A DNA stretch of 57,867 nt from Mnemiopsis leidyi (Eukaryota > Ctenophora > Tentaculata > Lobata > Bolinopsidae). The stretch covers positions 1-57,867 of the forward strand of contig JH157398.1 of NCBI GenBank assembly GCA_000226015.1, read 5' to 3'. Shown here piece after piece: positions 35,801 through 50,800 of this stretch (the first letter of the stretch is position 1; the number at the start of each line of letters is the position of its first letter). The notes below the pieces were generated by a model. That model saw only the letters and a list, made by a program, of their open reading frames with translations. It searched no databases and was not told where the DNA came from. Both the position numbers and the translations under genes were made by a program.

Positions 35801-38800
35801 TCAAATTATATTCGTATCCCTTCATTGGTTATTAGTTGTCACTTGTTCCATGTTGAATCCCTCATTTAACTACTGTTGCAGGTTTGTTGTGGACCTGTTA
35901 AAGCCACACCATGACGACGGGGAGAAGAGGTGGATATTTGACCTTCACAACTACGCTTACTCAAGCCTCAGTAAACTGAGCATCGCACAAGCCAGTCAGA
36001 AACCTTACAAGATAGAGCGGAGGGAATCGGCTACCAACGATCAGGAGTGAGTGGCTATTTTTAGAAGTTTTTAGGTTTTGAAGTTAGCAAAACTAAACTA
36101 GATTAATTTCTAATTTAACGTAAAAACTAATGATCAACAGAATGAATCGTCTGAACAAGTTTTGGTTGCACTTAATGAACGAAAAAGAGTTTATTGACGC
36201 CCACTTTGACGTGTACCAGCTGAAATGTTGGCTGCAGTTCGATCTGAACCTACCCAAGTGTCTTACTGGCATCACACGATCCTACAAAAACCATAACAAG
36301 GAGTTTCAAATATACAGTCGCTCACATGGATTTGTAAGTTTTTCACATTTTCGATGATGGTTTTATACACCATGTTATAAGTTTTTTTGGATCTTTATCA
36401 TAAGCATTTGCAAATTTTAATACAGTTTCAAATTTCCATTTCTACAGCTTCTGGACGTGTTGGTAAAGTGGTGCAAAGCCTTGACGAAGGGCGGCAAAGG
36501 AGGAATCCTAATTGAGAAGGACATCTACATCAAGTTGTACGAGACCAAGTCGGTGACTGATCCCAAGAACAGCTTCGTGTGGGTTACTGTGTCTCTGACG
36601 TCCTGTGCTTCCATGTCTATTTACATTGCCATGCACCGGGATATCCCTTTCATCGAGCAACAGGAGGTTTTTTGTTGATTTAACTTGAGATGAATTTTAT
36701 AGTCAGTTTTATAAAACCAGCATAGTTTTGAATGCAATGAGACTATCGATTTGTAAAATGTATAGTTTAGTGTAACGTATAGGCCATAGATTATTTTCAC
36801 GCTTCACAGTCCCAACAATCAGTTTACGAAGAAAGCCCGAAATCCTGATTAGCAAAAGTGTTAACTCAACTCTACATTAAAATCCTAGAATGCAAAAATA
36901 TTAATGTAATTAACGAAGTTCTTTACATGTACTCATAGGGATCAGTTGTAAATAATCATTCAGTAATAAATCACTAATTAATCAGCAAATCAGTAATCGA
37001 TCAGTGATAAAGCAGTACTAAATCAGTAAGCAATCGGTAATAAATCAGCAATAAATCAGTAATAAATCACTAATAAATCAGTAATAAATCATCAATAAAT
37101 CATCTTTTCCACTGTAAATTAGAATCGCATTGATATCAAGTCCAGGACGCTCACGACATAGCGATTAGCAATTATAGTTATTCAGTTTATTGAGTTTAGC
37201 GCTGTCAGTTTATAAGAAACAGCGTATCCAACTGTATGTTCTTTGTAAGTTACACATGTCGTGTCACGTGTCAATATTGTCATGTCAGGTTGTCATGTCA
37301 CGTGTCAGTATTGTCATGATATGTCACGTGTCAGTATTGTCATGTCAGGTTGTCATGTCACGTGACAGTATTGTCATGTCAGGTTGTCATGTTACGTGTC
37401 AGTATTGTCATGTCAGGTTGTCATGTCACGTGACAGTATTGTCATGTCAGGTTGTCATGTTACGTGTCAGTATTGTCATGTCAGGTTATCATAGACTCAT
37501 GTCACGTGTCAGGGTGTCGTGTCACGTGTCAATGTTGTCATGTCACGTTGACGCCTGTGATGCACCTGAACCATGCCGCAAATCGTCGTATCTGCCCCGT
37601 GTACCGTACTCTTAGTTGTTCTTTCCTACTGATGATTATGATAGGATAGATAAACGAATACAGCATCGGTAAGATAAACTTTGCAAAGCCCATCCACTCT
37701 CCCCAATGTACAAAGAACTTGTATTCTAAGTGTTCCTTGTCCGTTATAGTTGGGTGAAGAGCAATCCACGTGACCATAGTAGTGAAGTATGCGACATTAC
37801 ACACAAAGAATAGAGTGGATGTCATGAAGATTGTAATAGAAACATGGCGTATCGTTCCTGGTTGGGGATACTCTGCTTCCTGCTCTCTTCTAGAATTCCT
37901 CAAATATTTGATCTGGATCACCATACAAACGAGGACCACCAAGATAGGTACTAGATAATGTACTCCGCCAACTGTTATAATAATTGATGCCAACTCATGG
38001 TGGGTTAAAACATTCTTGTCGCGGCTGTGAACAACGCAAAATGATCCGCCGTTCTTGTCTGGCATGCATACCAACAGCCCCATTGTTATCGCTCCTGGAA
38101 CGCCAGATGCTCCCAAAAAATACAAATACATTACTACTTCGTACTGCTTTATATTTATGTATTTCAAATAAATCACGATACCTGCGATGGTATCTGAAAT
38201 GTGAAGCAAAATTATTGTCCAACAACCGAGTCGTACGAATTTGCGTATACGTGCAGTATTGGGCCTGAAGAAAGGATTTACCAGAGTTCTTGTCAGACTG
38301 ACACTCGTAGCTAAATTAAACACCTTCGAGCAGTTGATGCCCGGCAAGGTGGTTGCCGTGTAGTAAAAGATGCTGTTCAAGAGAACTTTGACGTCCAAAT
38401 GTCCTGTGTATACAAAGATGCTGATCGCCGACAGTACGAGTTCTCCTTGTGCTTTAAAGATATCCGCCAATGCGATTCCCATAAACAATCCGGGGACTAA
38501 CTTGGCTCTGTCGCTGTAATAATCCATGAAGATAACGATGTTATGCACTATAACAAGGACGCTCAGTGGCAATGTCAGTGGGGCAAGCTCGAAGATGCTG
38601 CCTTTTAAGATAAGAATAGCATCATCGTCGTTTATGTGGGACAAGTTCGCTTCCATCATTGGCTAGGGGTAATCAAGAAAGGTGCAGTGTACTTACTAAT
38701 TATCACTTACTAATCAAAACATCTCAGCAATTTCATAAGGCTTTTATCTGACGACTAATAATTAATGTTACATAATTGCTTGAATGTGTTATTTACTTTT

Positions 38801-41800
38801 ATTCGAATTTAATTCTGAATTGATGGGGTTACAGTATGCGTGAACCGTGACAGCAAATTTTGATACTTAACTAATTACTTTACTAATAATCAATACGTTA
38901 CAGTGCAGCAACTCCATATTTAAGGATAAGCCATATAAGCAATATTCAATATTAATCATCAATAACGAGTTACATGTCTGAAAATAATTAAAGAGTTGAA
39001 AATAACTATACTATTCGAAAACTTACAACGTGTATCTGCCCATAGTTGGACTTCTCGAATGTTTAATTTAAAGTACGATTCCGACTTGCTGAGAATTATA
39101 AGTATAACTTGAGTAGCTTTATGATTTGAACAGAGCAGCGTCGTCAAAGATGATCCAACAGATTCACGAAATGTAAATCCGTCTTTGTTTCAAAACTATG
39201 CAACATTGTAAAATTCTTGATTATCTCAATTTCAATTACACATGTAATGTAACTAAATTTCGATTACACATAAATGTAAGCAAAAAGGTTACACTTTGTT
39301 GCATCCCAAAATATAACCAATACAGCACAGGACCATCTGCATAAAGACGACTGATATGAGATTAAAAGTCATACATTGCTGCTAGTCAAGTCTTCCTTTT
39401 TCAGCTTCGAAAAGACCTGGTGGATCAGCTGATGGGTGTAAAGTTTCAAGGTTCTCTGCTCTTAGACAGCAGCATTAAGGTTAGTGCCGGGCCCATCTTT
39501 GATCTTGTTTTTAACTTCATTCTTAACTGATTGTAAGTTTTGCTGATCGATAACCCGGTGACACAAGATCACGAAATATTGATCGTTTATAACGTGTAAA
39601 ATAGATTGATTTATATTTACATAATATAACAAATTTGAGATGGAGTTCGCTTAACGTTAAGTTAAAGCCCAAAGTCATCAAATTCGAGCGTGTTCCATTA
39701 AACATGATTTTAAAAACTGCAGGTCGGACTAGACACAACTCTTAAGAAGAGAGGCGGCAATTTCATCCCCTTCAACTTAAAAGCAGAATACGCCTGCCAG
39801 CAGATGCCGAAGAGCATAGACGACATAATATCAGGAACGCTCGGTCCGAAGCGAGGTGAACTATACTTGCATAAATTGGTCTGTCACTGGACGACGTGTC
39901 CGGATGTAAACTGTTGTTCTGACGATCTCATAAAGGAGCTGAGGAACGAAATATTTAATGCATTGTTCAGGTAGGGTTCTGTGAGGGCTCGATTCATTAC
40001 ATTCATGTCAATATGTTCGTATAATACATCCTCTTGATCCAATAAGCACCGAGTCCAAGTAATTGTTTAAGAGAACTTCTCTGGCAATTACGGGCATCGA
40101 GAGACTGTGACAACTTATGAAACACAAGGATATATCCTGTGGATGAGACAAGTATTTATAGTACAGTCATCCCCCGATTTACCGGACTTTTCGGGGGAAA
40201 GCAAAAGTGCACGGTAAATCGGGGGACCCGGTAAATCGGGGGAGTGCCATTTGGGGCCCGAAATTGGGTCTAAATTGTCTCTTATATGTCTATATACCGC
40301 CTTATGTGCCTATATACCGTCTTTTTGTCATTGGAACAATGTTGAATAAGTAAAAAGTGTTAGTCCGACTGTATTACATAGTTTTGACAACAGCTCAAAT
40401 TTCGGGTAAAATTTCGGAGGAAAGCAATGAGGCCCGGTAAATCGGGGCCCGGTAAATCGGGGGACCCGGTAAATCGGGGCCCGGTAAATCGGGGGATGAC
40501 TGTATATATCATGTACATAATCCGCGAATGAGTATTGATATGGGTCTCCACTCTCGTCAGCGTACACCAGGCATCCGATCCAGAGTCTTACTTTTTCAAT
40601 GCTTTATTGATTGTGTCTACCGAAATCATCGTGATTTACCAGTGTGTGCACGGACTATTGATCTTTTTTTCAGCAGGCCGTCTTCATTTAACACCCCCAG
40701 TTACTTCTAATTCTTCTTAATCTTCGTTAAACCGATTTTAGAATCCGACGTAGCCTTGTTGGCCTGTCTCGTTACAGATTGATCACCATTTCAACCATTT
40801 CATGTCTACAGACAGATATTTTTGTATTTTTTGTATTTTGTTACACCTGTACCCAGGCTTTTACAGTTATTCTGAAGGGGCTCCTGGAAGATTCTAGATG
40901 TTTTCACGGAGCCCCTTCTCATTTAACCCTTAATTACGGTTTCCTGGTCATTCGGCTGAGTCGACCGAAGAACATTTTAGTGGCAAATCCCCTTAGGGCA
41001 CTCTTCTAGGATTGGTATATGGAGAAGTTGCTGACTTTACCCAAAAGTACAAAGAGGTTCAGCAACTCGGAGAAGGGGGTTACGGAGCTGTCTATCTGTG
41101 CCAGGAGAGAACCACCAAACAACTGCTCGCTGTCAAGATTATGGACGAACGGAGGTGCACCAACAAAAGCTTGTGTCCTACGAGAAAGGAGTGGCTGCCT
41201 AACGAGTTGGTTCTCTGGGAGTCCTTATCCCACCCCAACATTGTCAACCTGCTGGATGTTTACCGCGACTCTGAGGAACACGTTTGGAACCTCGTCATGG
41301 AATACGATTCCGGATTTGAAGATCTCTTTGATTACGTGGACAAAACAGATCTTTATCCTCCAGAGACAGTGCTAACATCATCCGACAGTTGGTCAAAGTG
41401 GTATACTATCTCACCCTTCCGAACGTCGACCATCGAGATCTGAAAGACGAGAACATTCTCTACAATCCTCTCACCAAACAGATTAAGGTGATAGACTTCG
41501 GATCTTCAGCTTAACTTTCTTCCGATCCCTACCGCTCATTCCGCGGAACTGACGTCTACATCCCTCCAGAGTATTTCCTGACCGGAACCTACCGTCCTTT
41601 CCAAGCTTCTGTGTGGGCTATCGGGTGTGTGTCCTACGTTCTTCTAGCTGGAGATGGCCCCTTCCAGACCAGAAAGGAAGTTAAAGAGTTCACAAGTTTG
41701 GAGCAGCTCGACCCTTCTTACTCAAAAAAGACACTTCGATTAAACTTTATCAGATGCTGTCTTTGTTGTCTGACCTCGTTAGATCAGACATCCTTGGCTT

Positions 41801-44800
41801 CGAAAGTGAAGATATTTTCAGACGACCTTCTATTGAAAATTAGATTTCTTGAATAGTTTATGTTGAGATTATTTTTGATTGATAAGTTTACGAAGCTGTT
41901 TTTCTTTACGTCGTTAGATTCTGTTTTTTACGTTAAAACTTCATAAGTAAAGTTAGTTTTTAATCTCAATGTTTAAACCTGTCACAGGTTACGGTTGCAA
42001 GAAGAATTTCGTCCTCTGAGCGTTGGGGGCAAGGTGTTTTCTTGTTTCCGCATGTTGAACATGAGCTTGAAAACTTCATCTGACGAAGAAGACTCTGAGC
42101 AGGTTACCTGTCTCCTCCAGTATGTGATCACCGTTGATGATGATTGTATGTCCGCAGAAAAAAAGGACCAGCGAAAAATATCATCAGATTTTACCACAGA
42201 GGTAAATATTCTTCAAGTTGTTAGTTACTTCTTGCTATGCTATCATTAATTTGAATGAAAAGGAAGTAAAATGCTTTGCTTTACATAGTATGTTTTATTT
42301 TTTCTGGTTGTTCTATCCTTAGCTCATCAAAATATACGATTTTAATTTTCAGATTCTGATCGAACCTCAATGGGGAAGATCATCGATCAAATCGGAAAAC
42401 TTGATGTATTTGGACGGTCTGGAATTTCAGAAAATACCTCCTCAACTATACGACATGGACTTCAAGCTCATCTCAAGTTTGTGTACGTTTGCCACAATCA
42501 AGAAGTTGTGTTCCCAGCCCGACAAACATCAGCCTGAATTTTCCAACCAGTTTTGTCCCAAACCAACGTCTTTTAAAGAGGTCAGCATCTATAAAGTCTG
42601 TTTCAAATGAGCTATGATACTTACATCATTAGCATTTTATACCTTTGATAACTTGAACATTAATAAGCAATCCTTATCATCTCTAACAAATAAAACGTCT
42701 AATCTGCACTTTATCGAAGCTCAAAAGCCAAGACCATTGAAATAGATAAACAAGCGAAAGATTTATTTCAGTCCTGTGATTCTCGAGTAAATATTAGCAA
42801 AATATCGGAACTCTTTGTTCGTAATCTGTATAAATATAGAGTATTATCATTTTGAGGTGTCACCGTGAATAAACATTTCAGCCGGTATCCACCCCTGACC
42901 TACCGTACCTGTTTCTCGTTTCAAACCTTCTCTCTAGGTCCCACCTCAACGTACTTAACTTCCCTCTCTTGTCCGTCCTTCCTGTGACAAATTGTGGTTG
43001 GTTCATCTTCTAGCTTATTTGATAATACCTGATGTCCTCGTTGTCATTTTCAATTGTACACTATACTGTATGTTCAGTATGTACATCGAGTAGTATGCAC
43101 ATCGTAGAGTATCAAGTATGTACAACTATGATGCTGTATTGCTCCTGCATAACTGTTGTTGTAGGTAGCTTGATCATGTTAATATGTAAAAGCTCAATTT
43201 ACATATTTTCGGACGATAAAATGTACAATAAAACCAGAGTTGGACGCAGATCCTGGCTTCTCAACAACCTCCCCTAACACATACCTGCTGAGATGTCTCA
43301 GTGAGCTTCTAGAAATTTCCTTCACTCGCAGCATAGAGCTGTCTCAGGACGAACTTGAGCTGATCCAGAAGAGCGTCCTCAGTCGGAAGCCGGTCGGAGA
43401 GAAGGTCTGCTTCTCCGAGAAGATACCTGACATGCACTGGAAATGCTTTGTTCGGGTTTGTTGACTTCATAAAACGTTCAAATACCAAACTGTCATTTCC
43501 GTCATTGATAATCATATAATCATTCCAATATTTTCATATTTATCGAAGACCGGTAGCAAGTCTTTCTAAGTACTATCTTCCCCTCAGTTCCACAAAACGA
43601 AGAAGAACGAGCCCACATACGACAAGACGAGACTGCAGTTCGTGATGATGCCTGAACCTCCTGAGGACCTTACAGAGACTCAACTAGCAGACTGGTTCCC
43701 GGGAGGCCGCATCGACGTCCTGGTCTTTGACTGCCTTTACAAGATTCTCCTCGGTACTTTTACCAACCCTCAGCGCTGTTCTCTGGTTAGTTCAGTAGAG
43801 CAATTTGTGGCCATGATCCGTTTCAATGTGTGGGGATATAAATTGAAATTAAAACTGCTTCAAATTAAGTCGAAAATCCCAAATTGGAAGTGAAAATGAA
43901 ACTAATTACCGTGTTTTGCAGGAAAAGCTGTACGCATGCGACAATTACATCGACAAAACTGATGAGATTGAGGAGGTACCGTGTCCTGAGCTTATCACAC
44001 AGATAATTGAGGAGAGTACCTCAACACACACCCCTCAATCCTTAGGTTTGTCTGATTTCTTAATTCTGATTACACATATGGGCACAATCGCACAAAAACT
44101 GTCGTTGATACGGTAAGCTTCCCATCTTAAGTTAAGAAAAATCAAGGCATGTCAATATTCCCATTCGGGTTATCATGATACTATCCCTTCTCTCAGAGAA
44201 AGCGCTAAAGTTCAAGCACATCGGCGAGATCTGTAAGGCATACGAGAAGTGCTACGTTTTAGGAGTGCACCAGGCAATAATCAGCAACACTCCCCTCCAG
44301 AAGTCTTGTGTTAATGCTGCCATGTCGCTTCTTGAGAAACCTCGTCTTGATCTTCATGTCAAGAAGGTGGGTTTTAGAATTGAGTAGTTATATGCAGAGG
44401 GGTATCATGATACCCTTTAATTTGCTTTAATTTGCTTTAATTTGCTTATTCAACGCTCGAGATACTTGTTTGAGATACTTGTTTGTGATACTTGTTCGAG
44501 ATACTTGTTTGTGATGCTTGTTTAAAAGTTGAAAGAATGAATTAAATGACTGAAATTCTTGTCAAAGGCTTTTTTGTAATTGTGATTTATCGATTCGAGA
44601 CCTATGCTTTGAGAATCGTGGCTTCGTGGTTTCTTGAAACTTATAAAAAAGTGTTGATTTAATAGGCATTAGAGAAATACAATAATAGTGGATAGGTGAG
44701 AAAAGAGCTCCATTATAAAGGCGACGGAGGGGAATAAAGGGAAGGTATGATGTGGAGAATCCTAGAAGAGCCGAGTGGAAGGTCAAGAGTAAACTCAGTA

Positions 44801-47800
44801 GAGCTCCAGGGGAGGTGTAGGTGTTACGTGTCCTATAATTGAGGTATCCTTAATGGCGAGAGCTACAAACTACACATTGTTTAGTTCTACAGATCGGACA
44901 CTTAACTTCCTTTTTGTTGTTCTGATAATGAATGTAGACAGTCTGATGTCTTTAACAATACTGCAATGCCTCCTTCTGTAAGAGGGCGGGTTAATTTTTG
45001 TGGTTTTGGCTCTAGAAACGGTAATCATTGCGATTTTACCAGTGCTTTTATATATTGAAATCTGTAAGACGATAAGGCGCTGGTATTGTTCTAATGTCTA
45101 AGGTATCGTTACCATTAAAGCATTAACTGTTTCAGTGCTCTTTAACTCTGCGTGAATTTAGATATTTTAAAGGTTTTGATACACTTGACTTATATCTAAG
45201 CTGTAAGATTTTAATAATTTCTTGACACTTGAAATTAAATATAACTTAACTGATTGTTCCCAAACTCTGTGTAATATCATGTATTAGTTATATTAAAGCC
45301 CAAGTCATAATTTTCGTTTTGACTTTCACAACGAGTTTTGCGACAGTTACAGTAATGTGTCGAGTACTAGAACCTTAATTAACCCCCCTGCAACGCGAGC
45401 TGCTTCAATGCAATAATGAGCGTTTGCTTAACAGTTTGTACATTAGGTAGATAGTTATTTTCCGAAGTCGCGTTCGTTCTTAAACCATGGTCAACTCCAT
45501 CAAAAATCACTCCTGTTTGACTCATAACTCCGATGTGTGTCATTTCAGAATGATCAATGTAAGTTTTGGTTAAACATGAAATTATATCTAGATTCTAATG
45601 AATCTGTGAGCCAATGAAAAGAAACGTAGAAGTTCCCGATAACGTGTTTCATTATCGACATGATTTGGCGCCCATTTGAGAGAGGTTCGTCCAAGAAATT
45701 TAAAAAAAGAACTATCCCTTTTCTTAGTAAAATTTTATTCTGCTTAACTCTTTCAGGGTTCCGTACTAACTATAATAGGAATTCTGGGAGTAATCTTAAA
45801 CTGCACCGTCATCTACCTTCTTCTTCGGAAGAAGATCAAGCTCGCTAACCACCAGGGTCTCTTCATGACTAACCTTGCTGTTAGTGATCTCCTTGTCTCT
45901 GCTGTTGGAATACTGCGAGGACTTGGCATAATTGACAGCACATTTGTCGGAGCACCAGATAACACCGCCACCCCATTTTGTGCTGGCTATGTCATGTTTA
46001 TCTTTAGTTTCGGCTACTCCGGAATGTTTGCTCTGCTTCCGCTTACGGTAGACCGGGCAGTCGCTGTTATTCTTCCTGTCAGGCACCGTTCCATCATGAA
46101 CAAGAAAACTTGCCTGACCATGTTTACGGCTACGTGGTTATCTATCGTGAGTATCCTGGTTGATAGCCTTGTGGAGCACGAAATTGGAACAATATCTATT
46201 GAGTACTCGGAGAGATACCATAGGTGTGTAATGTTGGGCAGAGGACTTGTCATCCAAAACATTTTCTTATTCATTTTGCCTTTTTTCTTAGTCCTACTCA
46301 CATACACTATGATGTTTGCCATCATCATCAAAACAAAAAGATCGTTTGGACATTTCCTTGTTGTTTCCGCTGTTGTTATCGGAACTAACTTACTAGCATA
46401 CAGTCCTTCTGTAATCATAGACATGGATCAGAGTATTGAGATGAGTTACGAAGTGTCGCAAGTTTTGTTTGCCTCATCATGGTACATCAATGGAGTTACC
46501 AACCCACTCATATATGTAGCAGCTCATCCTAAATGTAGGAGGTACATCAAGTTGTGTTTCTTGGGAAACAATAGTACTATTAGAGGAGTGCCTGTTCAAC
46601 TTAGTGAGATCGAACTGGAGGACAGAGCGAGAAGAAATACCAGAATTTCAGTCGTGTCGCCTGTTGTCTCAGTTAGAGAAGATGTCAGTCTATAAACAAA
46701 TCTTGAAAGAGTGACTTCTAGTCATATACCTGGGCATCCTGACTCATGACTACATTTTCGTTTATCAAAATAATTAAATATCGATTTCAAATACTTGCGT
46801 TTAATTACGGCTGATCAATGCAACTACTAGAAGTTTTTCTCGCTTATGCTATAGTTGCGCTGATTTATTTAATGAAGCTAATTTTAATTACAAATAGGGT
46901 TTAAGTATTTTCTTGTGATAACGAAGAAGACGCTTTACGGCCTCCTTTTTTATATGTTAACATACTTATCTGAGGATGTAGCGTTTGTTGATAAAGACAA
47001 TATGACGATCGAAAAAAAACCAAACCAAAAGTTGTACGATCGAAAAATACTGTAGTATGCTTTAATCACTTTAATAGGGTTTAGGTGCATCTCTCTCAGC
47101 TATTTTGGCATAAGGTTTCTGAAGGTGTTATATTCAGGCCTGAAACATATACCTGACACTAAATTTTGTGCTCATTTTTAAGGCTGCCTTTCTTTCAAAC
47201 TCATTTTCTTGCGAAAATTCGCAATTATCTTTCGGCTGTGTAATTCATCTGACAAGACCTTTTTACCGGTGATTTTCAACAAAAAGGTGCAGTTGTAACA
47301 GGTGCATTTATATTGTTCAATCACAAAATTGCAATGGTATAATCTTATGTTTTTATTTTCTTTTTCGCCTCCAATTTGCAAAAAATCCTGAAATTACCTT
47401 AGCTCAACGCCAATACAGAAGGCACACAAAAAAGTACAGATTTCTAGCATAGCCTAATCCCCATCGCTGTAAATCGGCCAATGATCGTGCATGGAATTGC
47501 AGCATGTGACCGTTACTCGTAAGAATATTCTAAACGTAACTGCACGTGCTGCATTAATGTGCGATCATTGTTCCATATTATATATGGCGCAATCAAGATC
47601 CTAGGGAGCTGGAAATCCGAATACCAGTTTTTTGTGTGCCACCTGCCCACCTGTAGTCTCCCGTTGCCTGTTGTGAGGCGGCATTCATTAAGTTGAATAT
47701 CGGGAACCTTATTGCTTGAAACATACTTTGTGGTGTTCGAATAGTACAACTGTTGAACAATGGTGAACTCTATCAAAAATCACTCCTGCATAACTGCTAC

Positions 47801-50800
47801 CTCGACTTTGTGTAATTTTAGAAATTTTAGAATAGCTAATATAAGTTGTTGTTACCACTTTTTAGCAGAAAATGAATTGTAATCTGACGTTAGAGTAATG
47901 TTGTGTATCTTATAACTTGCAGATGTGGAAATAAGTATGTAGGGGAATCTTGTCGAAAGGTGAAAGTCAGATTTGAAGAACACGTTTAGACAAGTGGAAC
48001 GAGCCTGACAGAAGTCTGGAAACATTCACTAAACGCTTCAACTTGTAAGATTAGTTTAAATGACTGTAAAGTTTAAGGTCGTGCAAGTTATACTAACAAA
48101 ATAAAACTTCAAGAGACTATTTTTATTGAACAACTTGACGATGGAAAACTCCTAGTGATAATAATTTTACGCATGTTCCACTTTTTTCTTGAATTTACAC
48201 AGTTTATTTGGACAGCCTAGAGAGGAAAGAATCGTGGGTTTTGATTTTTTCCGCATTTTAAAATTTAGCTGAACGTACATTTAGTTTAATCGTATTTTAC
48301 ATTTAACACTTTGTCAGATATGATTTGGAAAAATGGAATATTTTCGTAAACGTCAGATTGATAGCTGCAATTCTCACTTGTTGTAACAACAAAATGATTA
48401 TAACAACATTTATCGTCCTTTTTATCATCGAAGGCTCGAAATTGAATCAAATATTTTACTATTTGTGTAGTTCGTTTAATAGAAAGAATGATACCGAAGG
48501 TGCAAATAGGCATTTACTGGAAAAATTATTCAATTAAGCTTTATGAAAGCGACAAATAATCGTCCTTACTATATAATACTGTTTTCTGTTCATCTTTTTC
48601 AGGGTTCCGCACTAGCTATAATAGGAATTCTGGGAGTAATCTTAAACTGCACCGTTATCTACATTCTTCTTCGGAAGAAGATCAAGCTCGCTAACCACCA
48701 GGGTCTCTTCATGACCAACCTTGCTGTTAGTGATCTCCTTGTCTCTCTTGTTGGAATACTGCGAGGACTTGGCATAATAGACAGCACATTTGTCGGAGCA
48801 CCAGATAACACCGCCACCCCATTTTGTGGTGTGTATGCCATGTTTTTCTCCAGCTTTGGCGTCTCTGGAATGGTTGCTCTACTCCCTCTCACGATTGATC
48901 GGGTAGTAGCTGTAATTGCACCCCTTAGACACAGTTCGATCATGAACAAGAAAACTTGCCTGACCATGTTTCTGGCTACGTGGTTATCCATTATAAGTGT
49001 TCTTGTTGATATCATAGTGAGACATGAAATTGGAAAAATATCTATTGTGTACTCGGACAGATATCATAGGTGTGTAATGTTGGGCAGAACCCCTGCAATA
49101 TTTCTAAAACATTTTCCTTTTCGTCGTGCCTTTTTTCTTAGTCCTAATTTCATACAATATGATATTTCTCATCATTATCAAAACGAAAAGATCGTTAGGA
49201 CAGTTTCTTGTTGTTTCTACTGTTGTCATTGCAACCAACCTACTAGCATACACTCCTTCCGTAATCATTACTATGGATCATAGTATTGAGATGAGTTACG
49301 AGATATCACAAGTTTTGTTTACCACATTTTGGTATATCAATGGAGTTATTAATCCACTTATATACGTAGCAGCTCACCCTAAAACGAGGCAATACCTTAG
49401 TTCGTGATTGCCAAAAATCGTCGCCTTGACAAACCCCCAACTGCATAAGTCAGAGAGATTGGACTGTTGACCTTCAGATATCAGAGGGTAGAAAAAATTC
49501 GGTCGGCAAATCCAACGTTCTTTCTAAAAATACAGATAATTTAACCTTTAATCCAACGTTCTGTCTAAAAATACAGATAATTTAACCTTCTTTCACTTTA
49601 TCTTCAGTGCACTGTTCGTTATTGCCAGTACTGTCGAGTCAATCATATTAGTATACAGGTCAGCTCCAATAATATTTAAGTTCACGTTATTTCGGTTTAT
49701 AAACAAGTCTTCTAATTCATTAATATTTGTTAGTTTGCCTTTGTGTTTTCATGCTTTTAATAGATTTTATTATTAGATTTTATTATAATGATATATATGG
49801 ATGTTTAAAGCTGTTCAAATTATGAAGTTGTGCAGAGTGCAGTGATTGAGCGTTTAATGAGTAGTTACATGCATTTCAATCACATGGCTGTTGGATACAT
49901 CGAAGTAACATAAGATTAAAATAAAAAAGGGCGTTGTTCAAACTTCGTATCCCAAAAAATGAGCTTAATTTAATAATTTGATTTTTTCTGTAAAGCTATA
50001 AAAGTACTACATTGAAACCTAGTAATTACTGCGGTTAGTTTTTATAGGATTAATGGATCATCAATAAATTAAAATATGAAATCATAAAAGCATAATGGTC
50101 TACCCCTACGTTTAAAATTAATAAAAGAATCTCGGAGCGGCTATAAAAGTTGTTAAAGATTCCCAAAAACCATATTTAATTCATTTTCAAATACACCGAA
50201 ACTCAAAGAAAAAACTACGTTTCAGGAGCGGCGACACATACCACTTGTTAGTTACATGAGTGCCATATGTTCACACGTATCTGGCCAACTTACTTGCTGT
50301 CACAACCCATGTAAGTGGAATTTTCTAGACTTAAGAGAAAATTGTACAGATTTTAATGTATAAAGATTCTAATCGGCAAGAACTAAACTATTGGCAATGC
50401 CGACAAGTTGAAAACCTGGAGTAACTTAAAGGAGTCAAATAATTCCAACATTTCTCTAGCGGAGGTGCAAGAAACCCTGAACCAAAGTATGGAATCTAGT
50501 GACAGAGATGCCACCTCGGAATCCTACAATGCCGATATAGAGATAACTCAGGACAGTCGACTGATAGAGGACGATGACACTTCAGCTAACTTCACCATGC
50601 CTGACAGTGGAAGTTTGGAGACTGATGATGAAGATGGTGATGAAGATGACGAGGAGGAGGACAATCTTTCTACCCCATGTCAAAACGAAGCTCAGTGGAC
50701 CAGCGTGGTCTCTTCAGGACTACCTTTAGGATCTCATAACTTGCCCTATGATGCGTACTGTGCCGAGATTGTGTCCGCCAGTAGTGCTGAGTTGACTCCC

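Noticed and set aside
37190-37649. Plus-strand Cys/His/Val-rich ORF
   Set aside because: It reads through the E-box minisatellite and into the antisense of the nested GPCR.
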